A DNA stretch of 64,000 nucleotides. It comes from Alphaproteobacteria bacterium. GTDB taxonomy: Bacteria > Pseudomonadota > Alphaproteobacteria > Rhizobiales > Hyphomicrobiaceae. A program made the position numbers and the translations under genes. Under the pieces are notes generated by a model, which saw nothing but the letters and a program-made list of their open reading frames with translations, ran no database searches and had not been told where the DNA came from. Shown piece by piece: positions 1 through 10,393 of this stretch. The stretch covers positions 1 through 64,000 of the forward strand of contig JAHJSN010000192.1 of the NCBI GenBank assembly GCA_018830445.1. Reading direction: 5' to 3'. Positions within the stretch are counted from its first letter, which is position 1. Each line of letters opens with the position of its first letter.

Positions 1-126
1 CGCAAAGAGCTGATGGCCCACATCGACGCCTTCATCGCCGCCTACAACGTCGATGCCAAGCCGTTCGTGTGGACCAAGTCCGAGGTTCATCAGAAACGCC
101 TCAAGCCCTGTTTCGCGGATCAGTGA
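1..126 (+). CDS. IS630-family transposase, C-terminal fragment (5' end outside window)
   Basis: Frame 1 reads RKELMAHIDAFIAAYNVDAKPFVWTKSEVHQKRLKPCFADQ*, typical of IS630 transposase C-termini (YN..AKPF.WTK). Confidence 0.8.
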   Translation, partial: RKELMAHIDAFIAAYNVDAKPFVWTKSEVHQKRLKPCFADQ

Positions 127-135
127 TTCTGGGTA

Positions 136-305
136 CTAGTGGTGCGCACCTAACGTTTGGTCCCCACTTGCGGCTTGGCTCGATGCCAAACGTTTGATGC
201 AAAAGCTACACTAGAATCATAAGTGTTGCTCGTGTTCCTTATGGCTCCGACACTTGGTCGATAGCGTGCTGCAACGGGAACCAGGTGTCGGGGCCGGAAC
301 ACTAG
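136..305 (+). repeat. Double-hairpin element, family AB, copy 1
   Basis: CTAG-bounded; hairpin A (AACGTTTGG/CCAAACGTT) and hairpin B (CCGACACTTGG/CCAGGTGTCGG); shares its right CTAG with the next element. Confidence 0.85.
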
Positions 306-446
306 TGCTCCGACTCTGACATATGGTTCCCTGCCGGGAACCTGAATGTCAGCCCGGAAAACTAGGCAACCTTTTGATTGTGTTCTGGATTCACAAACAT
401 TTGACGACCTCCACCCGGGAATCAAATGTTTGATCCAGAACACTAG
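302..446 (+). repeat. Double-hairpin element, family CD, copy 1 (145 bp CTAG to CTAG)
   Basis: Hairpin C (CTGACA..GGTTCCC/GGGAACC..TGTCAG) and hairpin D (GTGTTCTGGAT..CAAACATTTGA/TCAAATGTTTGATCCAGAACAC); near-identical copies at 37986 and 45261. Confidence 0.88.
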
Positions 447-453
447 TGGACTA

Positions 454-1845
454 TTAAAATCCGCCGCCGGTGCGGAACCCGCCGCCACCGCTGCTACGGC
501 TGCCACCCCATCCGCCGCCGAACGGCGGAAAGCCGGCGCGCTTGCGGAACGGGTCTGCCGGACGCCCGCGCCATTGATGCCGTCGCTGCGAGCGCGCCCA
601 GTAGTCGGCACCGGTGATGACACCCTTGATGAGTGCTTCCAACGCATCTTCGGCAATGTCGTCGAGTTCGAATTCGGAAGCGTCGTCGTCGTAATAGTTA
701 CGCCGGAACTTGGCGGCGATCTCGATCAGTTCCTTCCGCTTTGCGCTGACCTTGTCGAGATCCTTGCGCCGCTCATCCAGCGTTCGTTCCAGGTCGGTCG
801 TCTTGCGGTCGACCTCGCCGATGCGCGACACGATCCTGTCGTCGGTCGGCTCCACCGTGCGCCGCGCCAGCATGATGAGCTGCTGGTAGCTTTCCTGCTG
901 TAGAAACCCCGCCGACATGGCGACTGCTTCCTGGAAAGACTGGTCGAGCCCCTCGGCATATCGGTTGAGTTGCAGGCTTATCTCAGAAATTTCCGCCTCG
1001 ACGGCTTCGAGCGTCTTGTTGTTGACGGCCTGCCGGGTTCTCGCATCGGCCAGCGCACCGGTCAGGTCGATCCCGGCGATCTCGTTGATGCGCTTGGCCT
1101 CGAGCGCCTGCACCCTGGCTCCGGCGTCGGCCACGTTATCGGCGAGCAGGTCCACGTGTTCACGCAGGCGGTCGGGAATTTCATTGAGGATCGCGTAGTT
1201 TGCGCGAGCCTCCGAATATCCGACAAGGCGGGCTATCCAATCGTCGCCGATGCGAATGAGCCAATGCGGCCGGTATTCATTTGACCGGTACTTGCGGTCC
1301 CAAAGGTACATGAACAGAGGATCGCCTTGGTAGGCTTCGCCCTTGCGGCGGCGGTCCTCCTCGGCAAGTCGCGTCTTTTCTTCGGCCTGCTTGTGCATCG
1401 CGACCGCGTCATCGCGGGCTTTTGCCAGCGCGGCATAGTCCGCGTTTCCGGCAAGGCCGCTGCGCGCCTTGGCCGCCGCCTCGTCGAGTTGCTTTTCCAG
1501 AGCCGTGATTATTTTGCGCAGGCTTTCGGCCTCGCCGTTTAGGTGATCGCGCTTGCGGTTGGCGTCTTGCGCGCGCTGCTTGAGACCGTCGATGGTTGCC
1601 TGCCGCGCCTTCAGGAGGATTTCGATTCTGTGGTCGAGCGCATCGGCTTCGTCGATGACTCCGTCCGAGACCGCGCCGCGCGCGCGCACCTCGGCGAGTT
1701 CCCGGAAGGCCGATGTGCGCTGCTCGATGAGCCGCACGCGGTGATCGTTGAGGCCCTCGACGTCCTTCAGAAGCTGATGCTCCCGTTTGCGAAGGTCCTC
1801 GATCGAGCGCTCGATCTCGGCAAGCGTCTTCTGGCCTGACACCAT
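454..1845 (-). CDS. Coiled-coil protein with Gly-rich C-terminal tail, unknown function
   Basis: ORF with likely start MVSGQKTLAEIERS overlapping upstream stop (ATGA); long heptad-rich region; tail GGGWGGSRSSGGGGFRTGGGF. Confidence 0.75.
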   Translation of the reverse strand: MVSGQKTLAEIERSIEDLRKREHQLLKDVEGLNDHRVRLIEQRTSAFRELAEVRARGAVSDGVIDEADALDHRIEILLKARQATIDGLKQRAQDANRKRDHLNGEAESLRKIITALEKQLDEAAAKARSGLAGNADYAALAKARDDAVAMHKQAEEKTRLAEEDRRRKGEAYQGDPLFMYLWDRKYRSNEYRPHWLIRIGDDWIARLVGYSEARANYAILNEIPDRLREHVDLLADNVADAGARVQALEAKRINEIAGIDLTGALADARTRQAVNNKTLEAVEAEISEISLQLNRYAEGLDQSFQEAVAMSAGFLQQESYQQLIMLARRTVEPTDDRIVSRIGEVDRKTTDLERTLDERRKDLDKVSAKRKELIEIAAKFRRNYYDDDASEFELDDIAEDALEALIKGVITGADYWARSQRRHQWRGRPADPFRKRAGFPPFGGGWGGSRSSGGGGFRTGGGF

Positions 1846-2849
1846 CACTTCCACCTCGTGATCGCGCCGCCCTGCGTGGCGATGGTCCAGTCGGGCTCTA
1901 GACGGCCCCGTTCCTTGCGCCCGACGATGTTGTTCTGGATGATGCCGTCGTCGTCCTTGTCGTCCTTGACGGTGGTCAGGACGGACCGGTCGACGCGCAC
2001 TGCCCAGGTGGACACGCGTTCGGATTTTCCGGTCTCCTCGTTGGTGATCGATTGCTGGATCACCTTGCCATCCGGCGCGATGGCTTCGACCACGAGGTAG
2101 AAGTTGTAGGTATCGGGGTTGGCATCGGGAATGCGCCACAGCCCGGAGACTTCCCCGGCACGGTTGACGATCCGGATCTGGTATGTCGCGCGAAGTTTCT
2201 CAAGCGTCTCCTTGAGTTCGGCTTCGGCCTTTCGCGCGCCGGCGAGATCGCCGGCGGCGGCGGCGTTGGCCCCAGAGAGCGCAAGCGCCTCCGCCTGCGT
2301 GCCGATGAGCGGGTCGCCTGCTTCGCTGGCGACACTTGCCGCCAACGCCTTGACGCGTGCCGGCAATTCGACGAGCGCGCGCTGCTCGGCCTGTGCCCGC
2401 ACTAGTTTCGGACGTTCGTAGACGGCGTAGTTGACTGCGAAGAATGCGGCAATGGCGATCAGCGCCCCGGCAACATAGCGCCCCCAGCTCCAACGCGACA
2501 CGTAGGCCCGCGCCAGTCTGGTCGAGAGCGCATCGGGGTTCGGCGGCTTGTAGGCGAAGCGGTCCTCCTCCAGCGCCTTGACACCTTCTTCGAGGATGCG
2601 GTCTGGAACATCGATCCCCTGGCCTCTGTAGATTTCACGCAGCCGGTCGATCAGGTCCTTGCGGCGTGCGTCGTCATTGAGTTCGCGTTCGACGAGATTG
2701 CGGTCGTGACGCAGCGTATCGACGACATCCATGGCGATCATGATGTCGTTCAGCGGCGCTCTTGCCGGGTTCGATCCGCCCGCCGCGCGCGCACTGGCTT
2801 CGCCGCTGACGGACGCCGGTGAATTCGCGATGTCGCCGTCGCTGGTCAT
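1845..2849 (-). CDS. DUF6384-like membrane protein
   Basis: ORF; MDVVDTLRHDRNLVERELNDDARRKDLIDRLREIYRGQGIDVPDRILEEGVKALEEDRF then one TM segment; family name recalled, not searched. Confidence 0.65.
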   Translation of the reverse strand: MTSDGDIANSPASVSGEASARAAGGSNPARAPLNDIMIAMDVVDTLRHDRNLVERELNDDARRKDLIDRLREIYRGQGIDVPDRILEEGVKALEEDRFAYKPPNPDALSTRLARAYVSRWSWGRYVAGALIAIAAFFAVNYAVYERPKLVRAQAEQRALVELPARVKALAASVASEAGDPLIGTQAEALALSGANAAAAGDLAGARKAEAELKETLEKLRATYQIRIVNRAGEVSGLWRIPDANPDTYNFYLVVEAIAPDGKVIQQSITNEETGKSERVSTWAVRVDRSVLTTVKDDKDDDGIIQNNIVGRKERGRLEPDWTIATQGGAITRWK

Positions 2850-2860
2850 GGGGATGATGG

Positions 2861-4027
2861 TCAGGATTCGATCAGCGTTTCGCCTTCGGCCGCAAGCCGC
2901 GCCAGCCGCTTCTTGCCGTCCTCGACAGCTTCGCGGATCTCTTCGGAGTTGCGCGTCGCCAGGATGCGCATTTCGTTGATGATCTCGCGTGTGCGGATCT
3001 GGAAATTGACCACCGAGTCGACCAGCATCTTGACCGATTCAGCTTTGACCGTCGGCCCATAGCCGGCCTTGATGGCGGCTTCCTGGACCTTGTCGCCGAT
3101 TTCGGACAGCGTTTCGAGGCTCTTGTCGATGCCCTCTTTCATGGCTTCCAGAGTGCGCGTCGATTCATGCAGTCCGAACAGACCGGTGAAGGAAGCCTTC
3201 AGCGCCGTCAGCACCGCTTCGTTGGTGGAGAAGAACGACACCGCCTGCTGGTAGACGCGCTCCTTGGCGCTCGTCGTCTGCGTCAGCCGCGACATCACCA
3301 CTTCGGACGTGTTGTAACCGATGGTCAGGTTGTCGGCGAGGTCCTTGGCGATCTGGTAGCGCTTCTCCTCGTCCTGCAGCGCGCGGATCTTCCCGTCGCG
3401 GTCCATTTCCAGTTCTGCGCGCCGGGCGATGTCGTCGCCCTTGTAAGCGGCAACCGTCTTCGACGCCTTTTCCAGTTCCTTCTTGACCGCGCCGAGCTGC
3501 TTTTCCGCCGACTGCAGGATCTTCAACGCCAGCACCTGCGCTTGTTTGTAGGCGCCGCGGAAATCGTTGTAGGCATTGAGTATCCGCCCCTCGCGGACGA
3601 TCTGGTCCTTGGCGTCCTTGGCGACCTGGAGATAGGTGTGGCGGATCTCGTCGAAGCGTTCGGAGATGTCACCGCGGCGCACCTTCATCCATACGTTGGC
3701 AACCCGCTCGAAGGTATTGATCTTACCGTCTTCCATCTGGTCGACAAGGCGCTTGGAGTCGTCGCGGATCGAGTTGAAGGCCAGTACGATGTCTTCGTAG
3801 CGCTCGCCAATGTTCATCGCCGAGATTTCGTTGCGCACGATTTCGTTGAACAGCGAGGTCTGTTGCAGGGTTTTGGCGATCACTGCGACGTTGTCGGGAT
3901 CGAGGTCGTAGATCTCCTCCAGGAGACCGGCGATCGGCGTGTCCTCGGTCGTCTTTGTATCGAGGCCCAGTTCCCGGACCTGTTTCAAAGCCTTGTCGAG
4001 CTGTTTCATGGCAGTTGCCTTGCCCAT
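2861..4027 (-). CDS. Coiled-coil protein, first gene of 3-gene operon, unknown function
   Basis: 388 aa ORF MGKATAMKQLDKALKQVRELGLDTK..., tightly spaced with the two downstream genes. Confidence 0.7.
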   Translation of the reverse strand: MGKATAMKQLDKALKQVRELGLDTKTTEDTPIAGLLEEIYDLDPDNVAVIAKTLQQTSLFNEIVRNEISAMNIGERYEDIVLAFNSIRDDSKRLVDQMEDGKINTFERVANVWMKVRRGDISERFDEIRHTYLQVAKDAKDQIVREGRILNAYNDFRGAYKQAQVLALKILQSAEKQLGAVKKELEKASKTVAAYKGDDIARRAELEMDRDGKIRALQDEEKRYQIAKDLADNLTIGYNTSEVVMSRLTQTTSAKERVYQQAVSFFSTNEAVLTALKASFTGLFGLHESTRTLEAMKEGIDKSLETLSEIGDKVQEAAIKAGYGPTVKAESVKMLVDSVVNFQIRTREIINEMRILATRNSEEIREAVEDGKKRLARLAAEGETLIES

Positions 4028-4255
4028 CGTCGTCTTCTCCTGAAGCTATTGCGGCGAAGTTGGGGATCCGCTCCGAAAAAGCAATACGACGGAGCCGATG
4101 GCGATGGCAACGCGCGCCATCGAAATCGGTGAAGCAAGATAGTTCGCCCGCACAGAGCGGAACGGTCGCGACTTTTACAGGACTTGACCCGCAAGCCCGC
4201 CCGCCCCATGAACAAAGCGAATAACAGCCCAACCGACAGGCCCGTTTCACCGGAC

Positions 4256-5083
4256 ATGACGCACATTTCCCGCATCGACCGACGTTTCGCAGTGCTGAAA
4301 GAGCACGATCGTGCAGCCTTGGTGACCTTCATCACCGCCGGCGACCCCGATCTCGACACCTCCCGCACGATTCTGAAGGGCCTGCCCGAGGCTGGCGCCG
4401 ACATCATCGAGCTTGGCATGCCGTTCTCCGATCCGATGGCTGACGGCCCGGCCATCCAGGCTTCCTCCCAGCGCGCGCTGAAGGCCGGCCAGACCATGCG
4501 CCAGACCCTCGAATTGGTCGCCGATTTCCGCCGCAATGATCCCGATACGCCGATTGTCTTGATGGGCTACTACAACCCGATCTATGTCTATCCGGGCGAA
4601 AAATTCCTCGATGATGCGGTCGCCGCGGGGGTCGACGGGTTGATCGTCGTCGACGTTCCGCCGGAAGCAGATGATGAATTATGCCTGCCGGCAATCGAGC
4701 GCGGGCTCAACTTCATCCGTCTGGCGACGCCGACAACCGACGACAAGCGCCTGCCGGCCGTGCTGGCGAATACGTCGGGTTTCGTCTATTACGTCTCGAT
4801 CACCGGGATTACGGGGGCTGCGGCTCCCGATATCGAGGACGTCCACCGTCAGGTGAAGCGCATCAAGGGCGCCACCGAACTGCCCGTTGCCGTCGGCTTC
4901 GGCGTTCGCACCGGCGAGCAGGCACGCGAGATTTCCAAGGGTGCGGATGGCGTCGTGGTCGGCTCCGCCCTGGTAACTGCGATCGCCGAAACTCTGGGTC
5001 CGGAAGGCGAAGCCACTGGTAGAACGGCCGCTGCCGTCCTAGATCTAGTCAAGGACCTGGCAACTGCACTGCGCGGCGAATGA
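4256..5083 (+). CDS. trpA: Tryptophan synthase alpha chain
   Basis: [39 protein letters not shown] motifs; start at [11 protein letters not shown]. Confidence 0.95.
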   Translation: MTHISRIDRRFAVLKEHDRAALVTFITAGDPDLDTSRTILKGLPEAGADIIELGMPFSDPMADGPAIQASSQRALKAGQTMRQTLELVADFRRNDPDTPIVLMGYYNPIYVYPGEKFLDDAVAAGVDGLIVVDVPPEADDELCLPAIERGLNFIRLATPTTDDKRLPAVLANTSGFVYYVSITGITGAAAPDIEDVHRQVKRIKGATELPVAVGFGVRTGEQAREISKGADGVVVGSALVTAIAETLGPEGEATGRTAAAVLDLVKDLATALRGE

Positions 5084-5183
5084 CCGCTTGCCCGAGGTTT
5101 CGCGCAAAGTCCGCATTCGGGTTGTGCTAGTGTGCACTGCAACGTTAACCAACTGAGGCACCCCGCTACCGGGGCGAGACAGA

Positions 5184-6317
5184 GTGAACTGGATCAACAA
5201 CTTCGTTCGTCCGAAGATTCGCGGATTTCTCACCACCAAGCGAGAGGTCCCAGATAATCTTTGGCGCACTTGTCCGGTTTCCGGCCAGTTGGTCTTCCAC
5301 AAGGACCTGGAAGCCAACCAGTTCGTGTTTCCGGGGTCGGATTATCATGAGCGCATGAGCGCTACCGATCGCCTCAAGTCGCTGTTCGACGACGGCGCCT
5401 ATGAGGTGGTCAAGGTGCCAACCGTTGCCGTCGATCCCTTGAAGTTCCGGGATGGCCGCCGTTACACCGACCGGCTGCGCGATGCAAAGGCCAATACCGA
5501 GCTGGACGACGCGATTCTTGTCGGCGAAGGCACGCTGGATGGCTTAGCCTGTGTCGCCTCCGTTCAGGATTTCCGCTTCATGGCCGGTTCACTCGGCATG
5601 GCAGCCGGAGAGGCGATCATCGCCGGCATGCTGCGAGCGGTTGAAAAGCAATCGCCGTTCATTCTGTTCGCTGCTTCCGGTGGTGCGCGGATGCAGGAAG
5701 GCATTCTATCGCTGATGCAGATGCCGCGCACGACGATTGCCGTGCAGCGCCTGCGCGAGGCGAGGTTGCCCTTTATTGTGGTCCTGACCAATCCGACCAG
5801 CGGCGGCGTTACGGCCTCCTACGCCATGCTCGGGGACGTTCACATCGCCGAGCCCGGCGCGCTCATCTGCTTTGCCGGTCCACGTGTGATCCAGCAGACG
5901 ATCCGCGAGCAGCTGCCCGAAGGTTTCCAACGCTCCGAGTACCTGGTTGAGCATGGCATGGTCGATATGGTGGTCCATCGCCACAAGCTCCGCGAAACGC
6001 TATCGCGGCTGACCCGCGTGTTGTCAGGTGGCCGCGCGGCTGCCGCGGTTGAAAAACCGGCCACCGAAAACGCTGCAACGAAGCCGCCAACTGCAACCGC
6101 GAAGATCAATGGTTCCGAGCACGCCGTGCCCAAACCCGAGACTGGCGGCGGCGGCCCGGCAAATGCGACCGCCCCGCCTGCCAATGGCGCGGCAAAGGAA
6201 AAGAACGCCGCAGCCATTTCGGTCAAGATAGATGAGGCAGCATCCAAGACCGACAAGGGGACGCAAGCCGCGTCGCAGCCGACCAAGGGGACTCCGCCAC
6301 CACCCGCCAAAGTGTAG
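5184..6317 (+). CDS. accD: Acetyl-CoA carboxylase carboxyltransferase subunit beta
   Basis: [31 protein letters not shown]..., [24 protein letters not shown]; Ala/Pro/Thr-rich C-terminal tail. Confidence 0.95.
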   Translation: MNWINNFVRPKIRGFLTTKREVPDNLWRTCPVSGQLVFHKDLEANQFVFPGSDYHERMSATDRLKSLFDDGAYEVVKVPTVAVDPLKFRDGRRYTDRLRDAKANTELDDAILVGEGTLDGLACVASVQDFRFMAGSLGMAAGEAIIAGMLRAVEKQSPFILFAASGGARMQEGILSLMQMPRTTIAVQRLREARLPFIVVLTNPTSGGVTASYAMLGDVHIAEPGALICFAGPRVIQQTIREQLPEGFQRSEYLVEHGMVDMVVHRHKLRETLSRLTRVLSGGRAAAAVEKPATENAATKPPTATAKINGSEHAVPKPETGGGGPANATAPPANGAAKEKNAAAISVKIDEAASKTDKGTQAASQPTKGTPPPPAKV

Positions 6318-6445
6318 TGCTTGTAGGCCATCTGAAAGATAATAGTTTGTGTCTACTGGTAGGCGGACCCGGAAACGGGTGACAGGCCCGCTCGCTTATC
6401 CCAGAATGCGCCCTCAAAATCCAAGGGAACCGGACCTGAGCTGAG

Positions 6446-7789
6446 ATGCGGGACACGCCCACCAGCAGTGAACTCCTCAAGGAGTTGAAACAGCTGCACC
6501 CGAAATTGATCGATTTGTCGCTTGGACGTATCGAGCGGCTGCTGGCCAAGCTCGGCAATCCTCATAAAAGGCTGCCGCCGGTGATCCACATTGCCGGCAC
6601 CAACGGCAAGGGTTCTACGACGGCCTTCCTGCGCGCCATTCTCGAAGCCGCTGGTGCCCGCGTCCATGTCTACACCTCGCCGCATCTGGTCCGCTTCCAC
6701 GAGCGGATCATGCTCGCCGGTCAGGACGGCACCGCCCACCCGATCGGCGAAGATGCCCTGGTGGATGTTTTGACACGCACCCAGGCCGTCAATGACGGGG
6801 ACGACATCACCCAGTTCGAAATCACCACCGCCGCGGCATTTCTCGCCTTCTGCGAAACGCCAGCCGACGCGCTGCTGCTGGAAGTCGGTCTTGGCGGCCG
6901 GCTTGATGCCACCAACGTCGTAGCCGAGCCCGCGCTGTGCGTGATCACACCCATCTCGATCGATCATGCCGATAAACTTGGCGCGACGCTGACGGAGATC
7001 GCAGGGGAGAAGGCGGGGATACTGAAAGCCGGTGTCCCGGCAATCGTGTCGCGCCAGCCCGATGAGGCCGGGGACGTTCTGGACCGCGTCGCCGAAAGTC
7101 TTGGCGTACCGATACAAGTCTGGGGACGCGACTTCGATGCTTACGAGCAGAGCGGACGGCTTGTGGTGCAGTGCGCAGAGCGGGTCGTGGATCTGCCGAT
7201 GCCGGTACTGGTGGGCCCGCACCAGCTCGTCAATGCGGGGACTGCGGTCGTCGCAGCGATGCAACTCGAACCGAGCTTCGCAATCGATGAGCACGCCCTG
7301 GAGACCGGATTGTCGACGGCCCAGTGGCCGGCGCGCATGCAGCGCCTGTCCGGCGGGCCGCTGTTCGACATCCTCTCCTATGGCAGCGAACTCTGGCTCG
7401 ATGGCGGGCACAACCCAGCCGCAGCCGAAGTGCTGGCGCAGACGGCTGCGGATCTTGAAGAGCGGAGCCCCCGTCCTCTCTACCTGATTGTCGGGATGAT
7501 GGGCTTGAAGGATGTCGACGGGTTTCTCGCCCGCTTCGAAGGGCTCGCCCGCTCGGTCCACGCCGTGCCGATCCCAGGCGCGAACGAGGCGCCGTTGCAG
7601 CCTGCCGCGATTGTCGAAGCCGCCAGGGCGCACGGTATTGCCGCCGAACCAGCCGACGACGTCGAGGCGGCGTTGCTGTCGATCGAGCGCCAGCATGCCG
7701 GGCCAAAGCGCGTGCTGATCTGCGGGTCGCTATATCTGGCGGGACACGTTCTGGCGCTTCAGGCGGGCGTCGAGGCCCAGCCGAATTGA
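6446..7789 (+). CDS. folC: Bifunctional folylpolyglutamate/dihydrofolate synthase
   Basis: HIAGTNGKGSTTAFL P-loop; LEVGLGGRLDATNVV. Confidence 0.95.
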   Translation: MRDTPTSSELLKELKQLHPKLIDLSLGRIERLLAKLGNPHKRLPPVIHIAGTNGKGSTTAFLRAILEAAGARVHVYTSPHLVRFHERIMLAGQDGTAHPIGEDALVDVLTRTQAVNDGDDITQFEITTAAAFLAFCETPADALLLEVGLGGRLDATNVVAEPALCVITPISIDHADKLGATLTEIAGEKAGILKAGVPAIVSRQPDEAGDVLDRVAESLGVPIQVWGRDFDAYEQSGRLVVQCAERVVDLPMPVLVGPHQLVNAGTAVVAAMQLEPSFAIDEHALETGLSTAQWPARMQRLSGGPLFDILSYGSELWLDGGHNPAAAEVLAQTAADLEERSPRPLYLIVGMMGLKDVDGFLARFEGLARSVHAVPIPGANEAPLQPAAIVEAARAHGIAAEPADDVEAALLSIERQHAGPKRVLICGSLYLAGHVLALQAGVEAQPN

Positions 7790-7790
7790 T

Positions 7791-8573
7791 CTAATCCCCT
7801 GCGCCGCCGCGCCCGCCATCTCCATCCCGCTGGTGGCGTGAGGCGGGCCGCGCGATCTGCCCGGGCGCAACCTTTATGATCTCCTGGAGCACCGGCGATT
7901 TTTTGGGCTTGGCGATCGGGGCGACGAGTTCCTTGGCCGCTTCGACGATAATGACGCCGGCAAATCCCGGCATCAAACGGGCGCCGATCCGCTCCCAGGC
8001 GACCGCCGAACTGAGTAGCATGTCCCTGCTGAACGGCGGAGCATAGAGAGCTTCGGTCCAGTCGATCGGTTCGAACATCGCGTCGCGAAGCATGCCTTCA
8101 AGCTGCGAGCGGCTGTAGGGGCGACCGTAACCGAATGGCGTCCGGTCGGTACGCGCCCATATGCCCCGCCGGTTGGGAACGACCATCATCAGCCGCCCCT
8201 CCGGCGCCAGCGTCCGCCAGACTTCGCGCAACACCGGCTGCACGCGTTCGGCGGTTTCAAGGCCGTGCACCACCAGCATGCGGTCGACTGAATTGTCGGG
8301 CAGCGGCAGGTGTTCGTCGTCGATCAGAACCGACTGTTTTGCCCCTTCGCGCGGCCACACCAGCGCACCCTGGCGCGACGGCATCAAGGCACCGCAGCGG
8401 ACGACCTGCGACCGGTAGGCCCCAAGGTAGGGGACGGCGTAGCCAAGGCCCATCAGCGTTCCGCCTGGGATCCGTCGCCAGCGAGACTGGATACGGCTCG
8501 ATACAAGCCGCCGCACGACCGCCCCGAGCCGGCTGGCATAAAAATCACGGAGGTCGGCCACATCGATATGCAT
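7791..8573 (-). CDS. SAM-dependent methyltransferase
   Basis: MHIDVADLRDFYASRLG...; DNSVDRMLVVHGLE and LREVWRTLAPEGRLMMVVPN methyltransferase motifs. Confidence 0.85.
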   Translation of the reverse strand: MHIDVADLRDFYASRLGAVVRRLVSSRIQSRWRRIPGGTLMGLGYAVPYLGAYRSQVVRCGALMPSRQGALVWPREGAKQSVLIDDEHLPLPDNSVDRMLVVHGLETAERVQPVLREVWRTLAPEGRLMMVVPNRRGIWARTDRTPFGYGRPYSRSQLEGMLRDAMFEPIDWTEALYAPPFSRDMLLSSAVAWERIGARLMPGFAGVIIVEAAKELVAPIAKPKKSPVLQEIIKVAPGQIARPASRHQRDGDGGRGGAGD

Positions 8574-8772
8574 GGTCGTCCTGACGTTGTTTGTTGCGCG
8601 CGCAGATGAGAATCGCCAGATTCCGGTCGCAATCTTCGCGGGATGGGGCTTTTTTCGCAAGAGGACGCCACCATCGCGCCGCCCAGCACCTTGACGGCGG
8701 CGGCCCGACAGGGCAAGCGGGCAGCCATGCGACATTGAAGTCGGTTCGGTCAATCGCGATCAGGAGAACGCC

Positions 8773-9540
8773 ATGCCCCTGGAAATTCACCAGTTTCCCG
8801 CACGCAGCGACAACTACGGCGTGCTTGTCCACGATACCGAAACCGGCATGACGGCTTCGATCGACGCACCTGAAGCCTCGGCCATCAAGGCGGCGCTGGC
8901 AGCCAAGGGATGGCAGCTCACCCACATTTTCACAACGCACCATCATCATGACCACACCGAAGGAAATGATGTCCTCAAGGCCGAGACGAATTGCGAGATC
9001 ATCGGGCCGCGCGGCGAAGCTGCCAAAATTCCCGGCATCGGCCGGCAGGTCGGTGAAGGCGACAGCTTCCGGTTCGGCAATTTCGAGGTGAAGGTTCTGG
9101 AGACGCCGGGCCATACGCTCGGTCACATCAGCTATTTTCTTCCGGACGCCAAGGTCGCGTTCGTCGGCGATACGATGTTCGCGATGGGCTGCGGGCGAGT
9201 GTTCGAGGGAACCCACCAGATGATGTGGAATTCGCTCAACAAGCTGCGTCAATTGCCGCCCGATACGACGGTCTATGCGGGGCACGAATATACCCAGTCG
9301 AATGCGCGCTTTGCGCTGACAATCGAACCAGGCAATGCCGATTTGCAGGCGCGCGCGGCTGAAGTCGACGATCTGCGCGCCAACGGCCAGCCGACGCTGC
9401 CGACGACGATCGCCAGAGAACTTGCGACCAATCCATTCCTGCGGGCATGCGAGCCGGACCTCAAGCAGGCTCTTGGCATGGCCGGCGCGGAAGACTGGCA
9501 GGTGTTCGGCGAGATCCGAACGCGCAAGGACAACGCCTAA
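8773..9540 (+). CDS. gloB: Hydroxyacylglutathione hydrolase (glyoxalase II)
   Basis: TTHHHHDHTEGN metallo-beta-lactamase motif, GHTLGHISY, C-terminal substrate domain. Confidence 0.95.
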   Translation: MPLEIHQFPARSDNYGVLVHDTETGMTASIDAPEASAIKAALAAKGWQLTHIFTTHHHHDHTEGNDVLKAETNCEIIGPRGEAAKIPGIGRQVGEGDSFRFGNFEVKVLETPGHTLGHISYFLPDAKVAFVGDTMFAMGCGRVFEGTHQMMWNSLNKLRQLPPDTTVYAGHEYTQSNARFALTIEPGNADLQARAAEVDDLRANGQPTLPTTIARELATNPFLRACEPDLKQALGMAGAEDWQVFGEIRTRKDNA

Positions 9541-9569
9541 GGCAACACAGTCGAATGGTTGGATGACCG

Positions 9570-10040
9570 ATGCCGGCAAATTCCGTGAAGCAGCAGCCAA
9601 CGGCCGACCGACTGATCGATATGTTGCAATTGTCCCCCCATCCTGAGGGCGGCTATTTCAAGGAAACATTCCGGGATTCGGCCTGCGTCGATGCAGCCGG
9701 CCGCGCCGCGTCGACTGCGATCTACTTCCTCTTGAGGGCCGGTCAGGTTTCGCGCTGGCACCGCCTCGATGCCACCGAGATGTGGCACTGGTATGCGGGT
9801 TCTGCCCTTGAATTGAGGTTTACCGTTGCGGGTTCTCGAGAGCGCATTGCAACGGTGCGGCTTGGTAATAGCCTGTTGGCCGGCGAGGCCCCCCAGGCGA
9901 TCGTCCCGCCGGGGTGTTGGCAGCAGGCGAGAAGCCTTGGCGACTACACGCTTGTGGGATGCACAATGGCGCCCGGCTTTGTGTACGAGGGATTTGAACT
10001 GGCGCCGGAAGGCTTTGCGCCAGTCGCCAGCGATTCGTGA
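9570..10040 (+). CDS. Cupin superfamily (DUF985-type) protein
   Basis: HPEGGYFKETFRD, TAIYFLL, WHRLDATEMWHWYAG. Confidence 0.85.
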   Translation: MPANSVKQQPTADRLIDMLQLSPHPEGGYFKETFRDSACVDAAGRAASTAIYFLLRAGQVSRWHRLDATEMWHWYAGSALELRFTVAGSRERIATVRLGNSLLAGEAPQAIVPPGCWQQARSLGDYTLVGCTMAPGFVYEGFELAPEGFAPVASDS

Positions 10041-10393
10041 CCACTTTTAGGTGCGCGGGCGGCAATTCCCGCCGCCGGGCAATTGTCAGCGGTCCACGGC
10101 AGAAGGTTTTCCACCGCTTCCTCCCACCGCAAACGACGTCTAAGACATTGAAAATAATGCAATAATATTGGGGCGCCGATTCGGTCGTTGAGCGTGGCGC
10201 GATGCGGCTTGTCGCTGCGCCCCGACTCGCTCAACACTCGCATTCGGATGCGTTTGGCTTTTCGATTTCCGGGTGGGATTGCAGGCGGGTGCGGGTCTTC
10301 GACAGACAGGCACTTTGGCTGCGTGCCCAGGGATGGCAAGCCACGGCGAAAAACATATCGAGACTACGATTGAGTTGAGCGGGGGCATTACGA

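Noticed and set aside
346-903. ORF MSARKTRQPFDCVLDSQTFDDLH... (also seen at 37814 minus and 37914 plus)
   Set aside because: Translation of the CD hairpin element running into antisense of a real gene; repeated peptide reflects repeat DNA, not a protein family
6353-7696. 447-aa minus-strand ORF opposite folC
   Set aside because: Shadow ORF of folC
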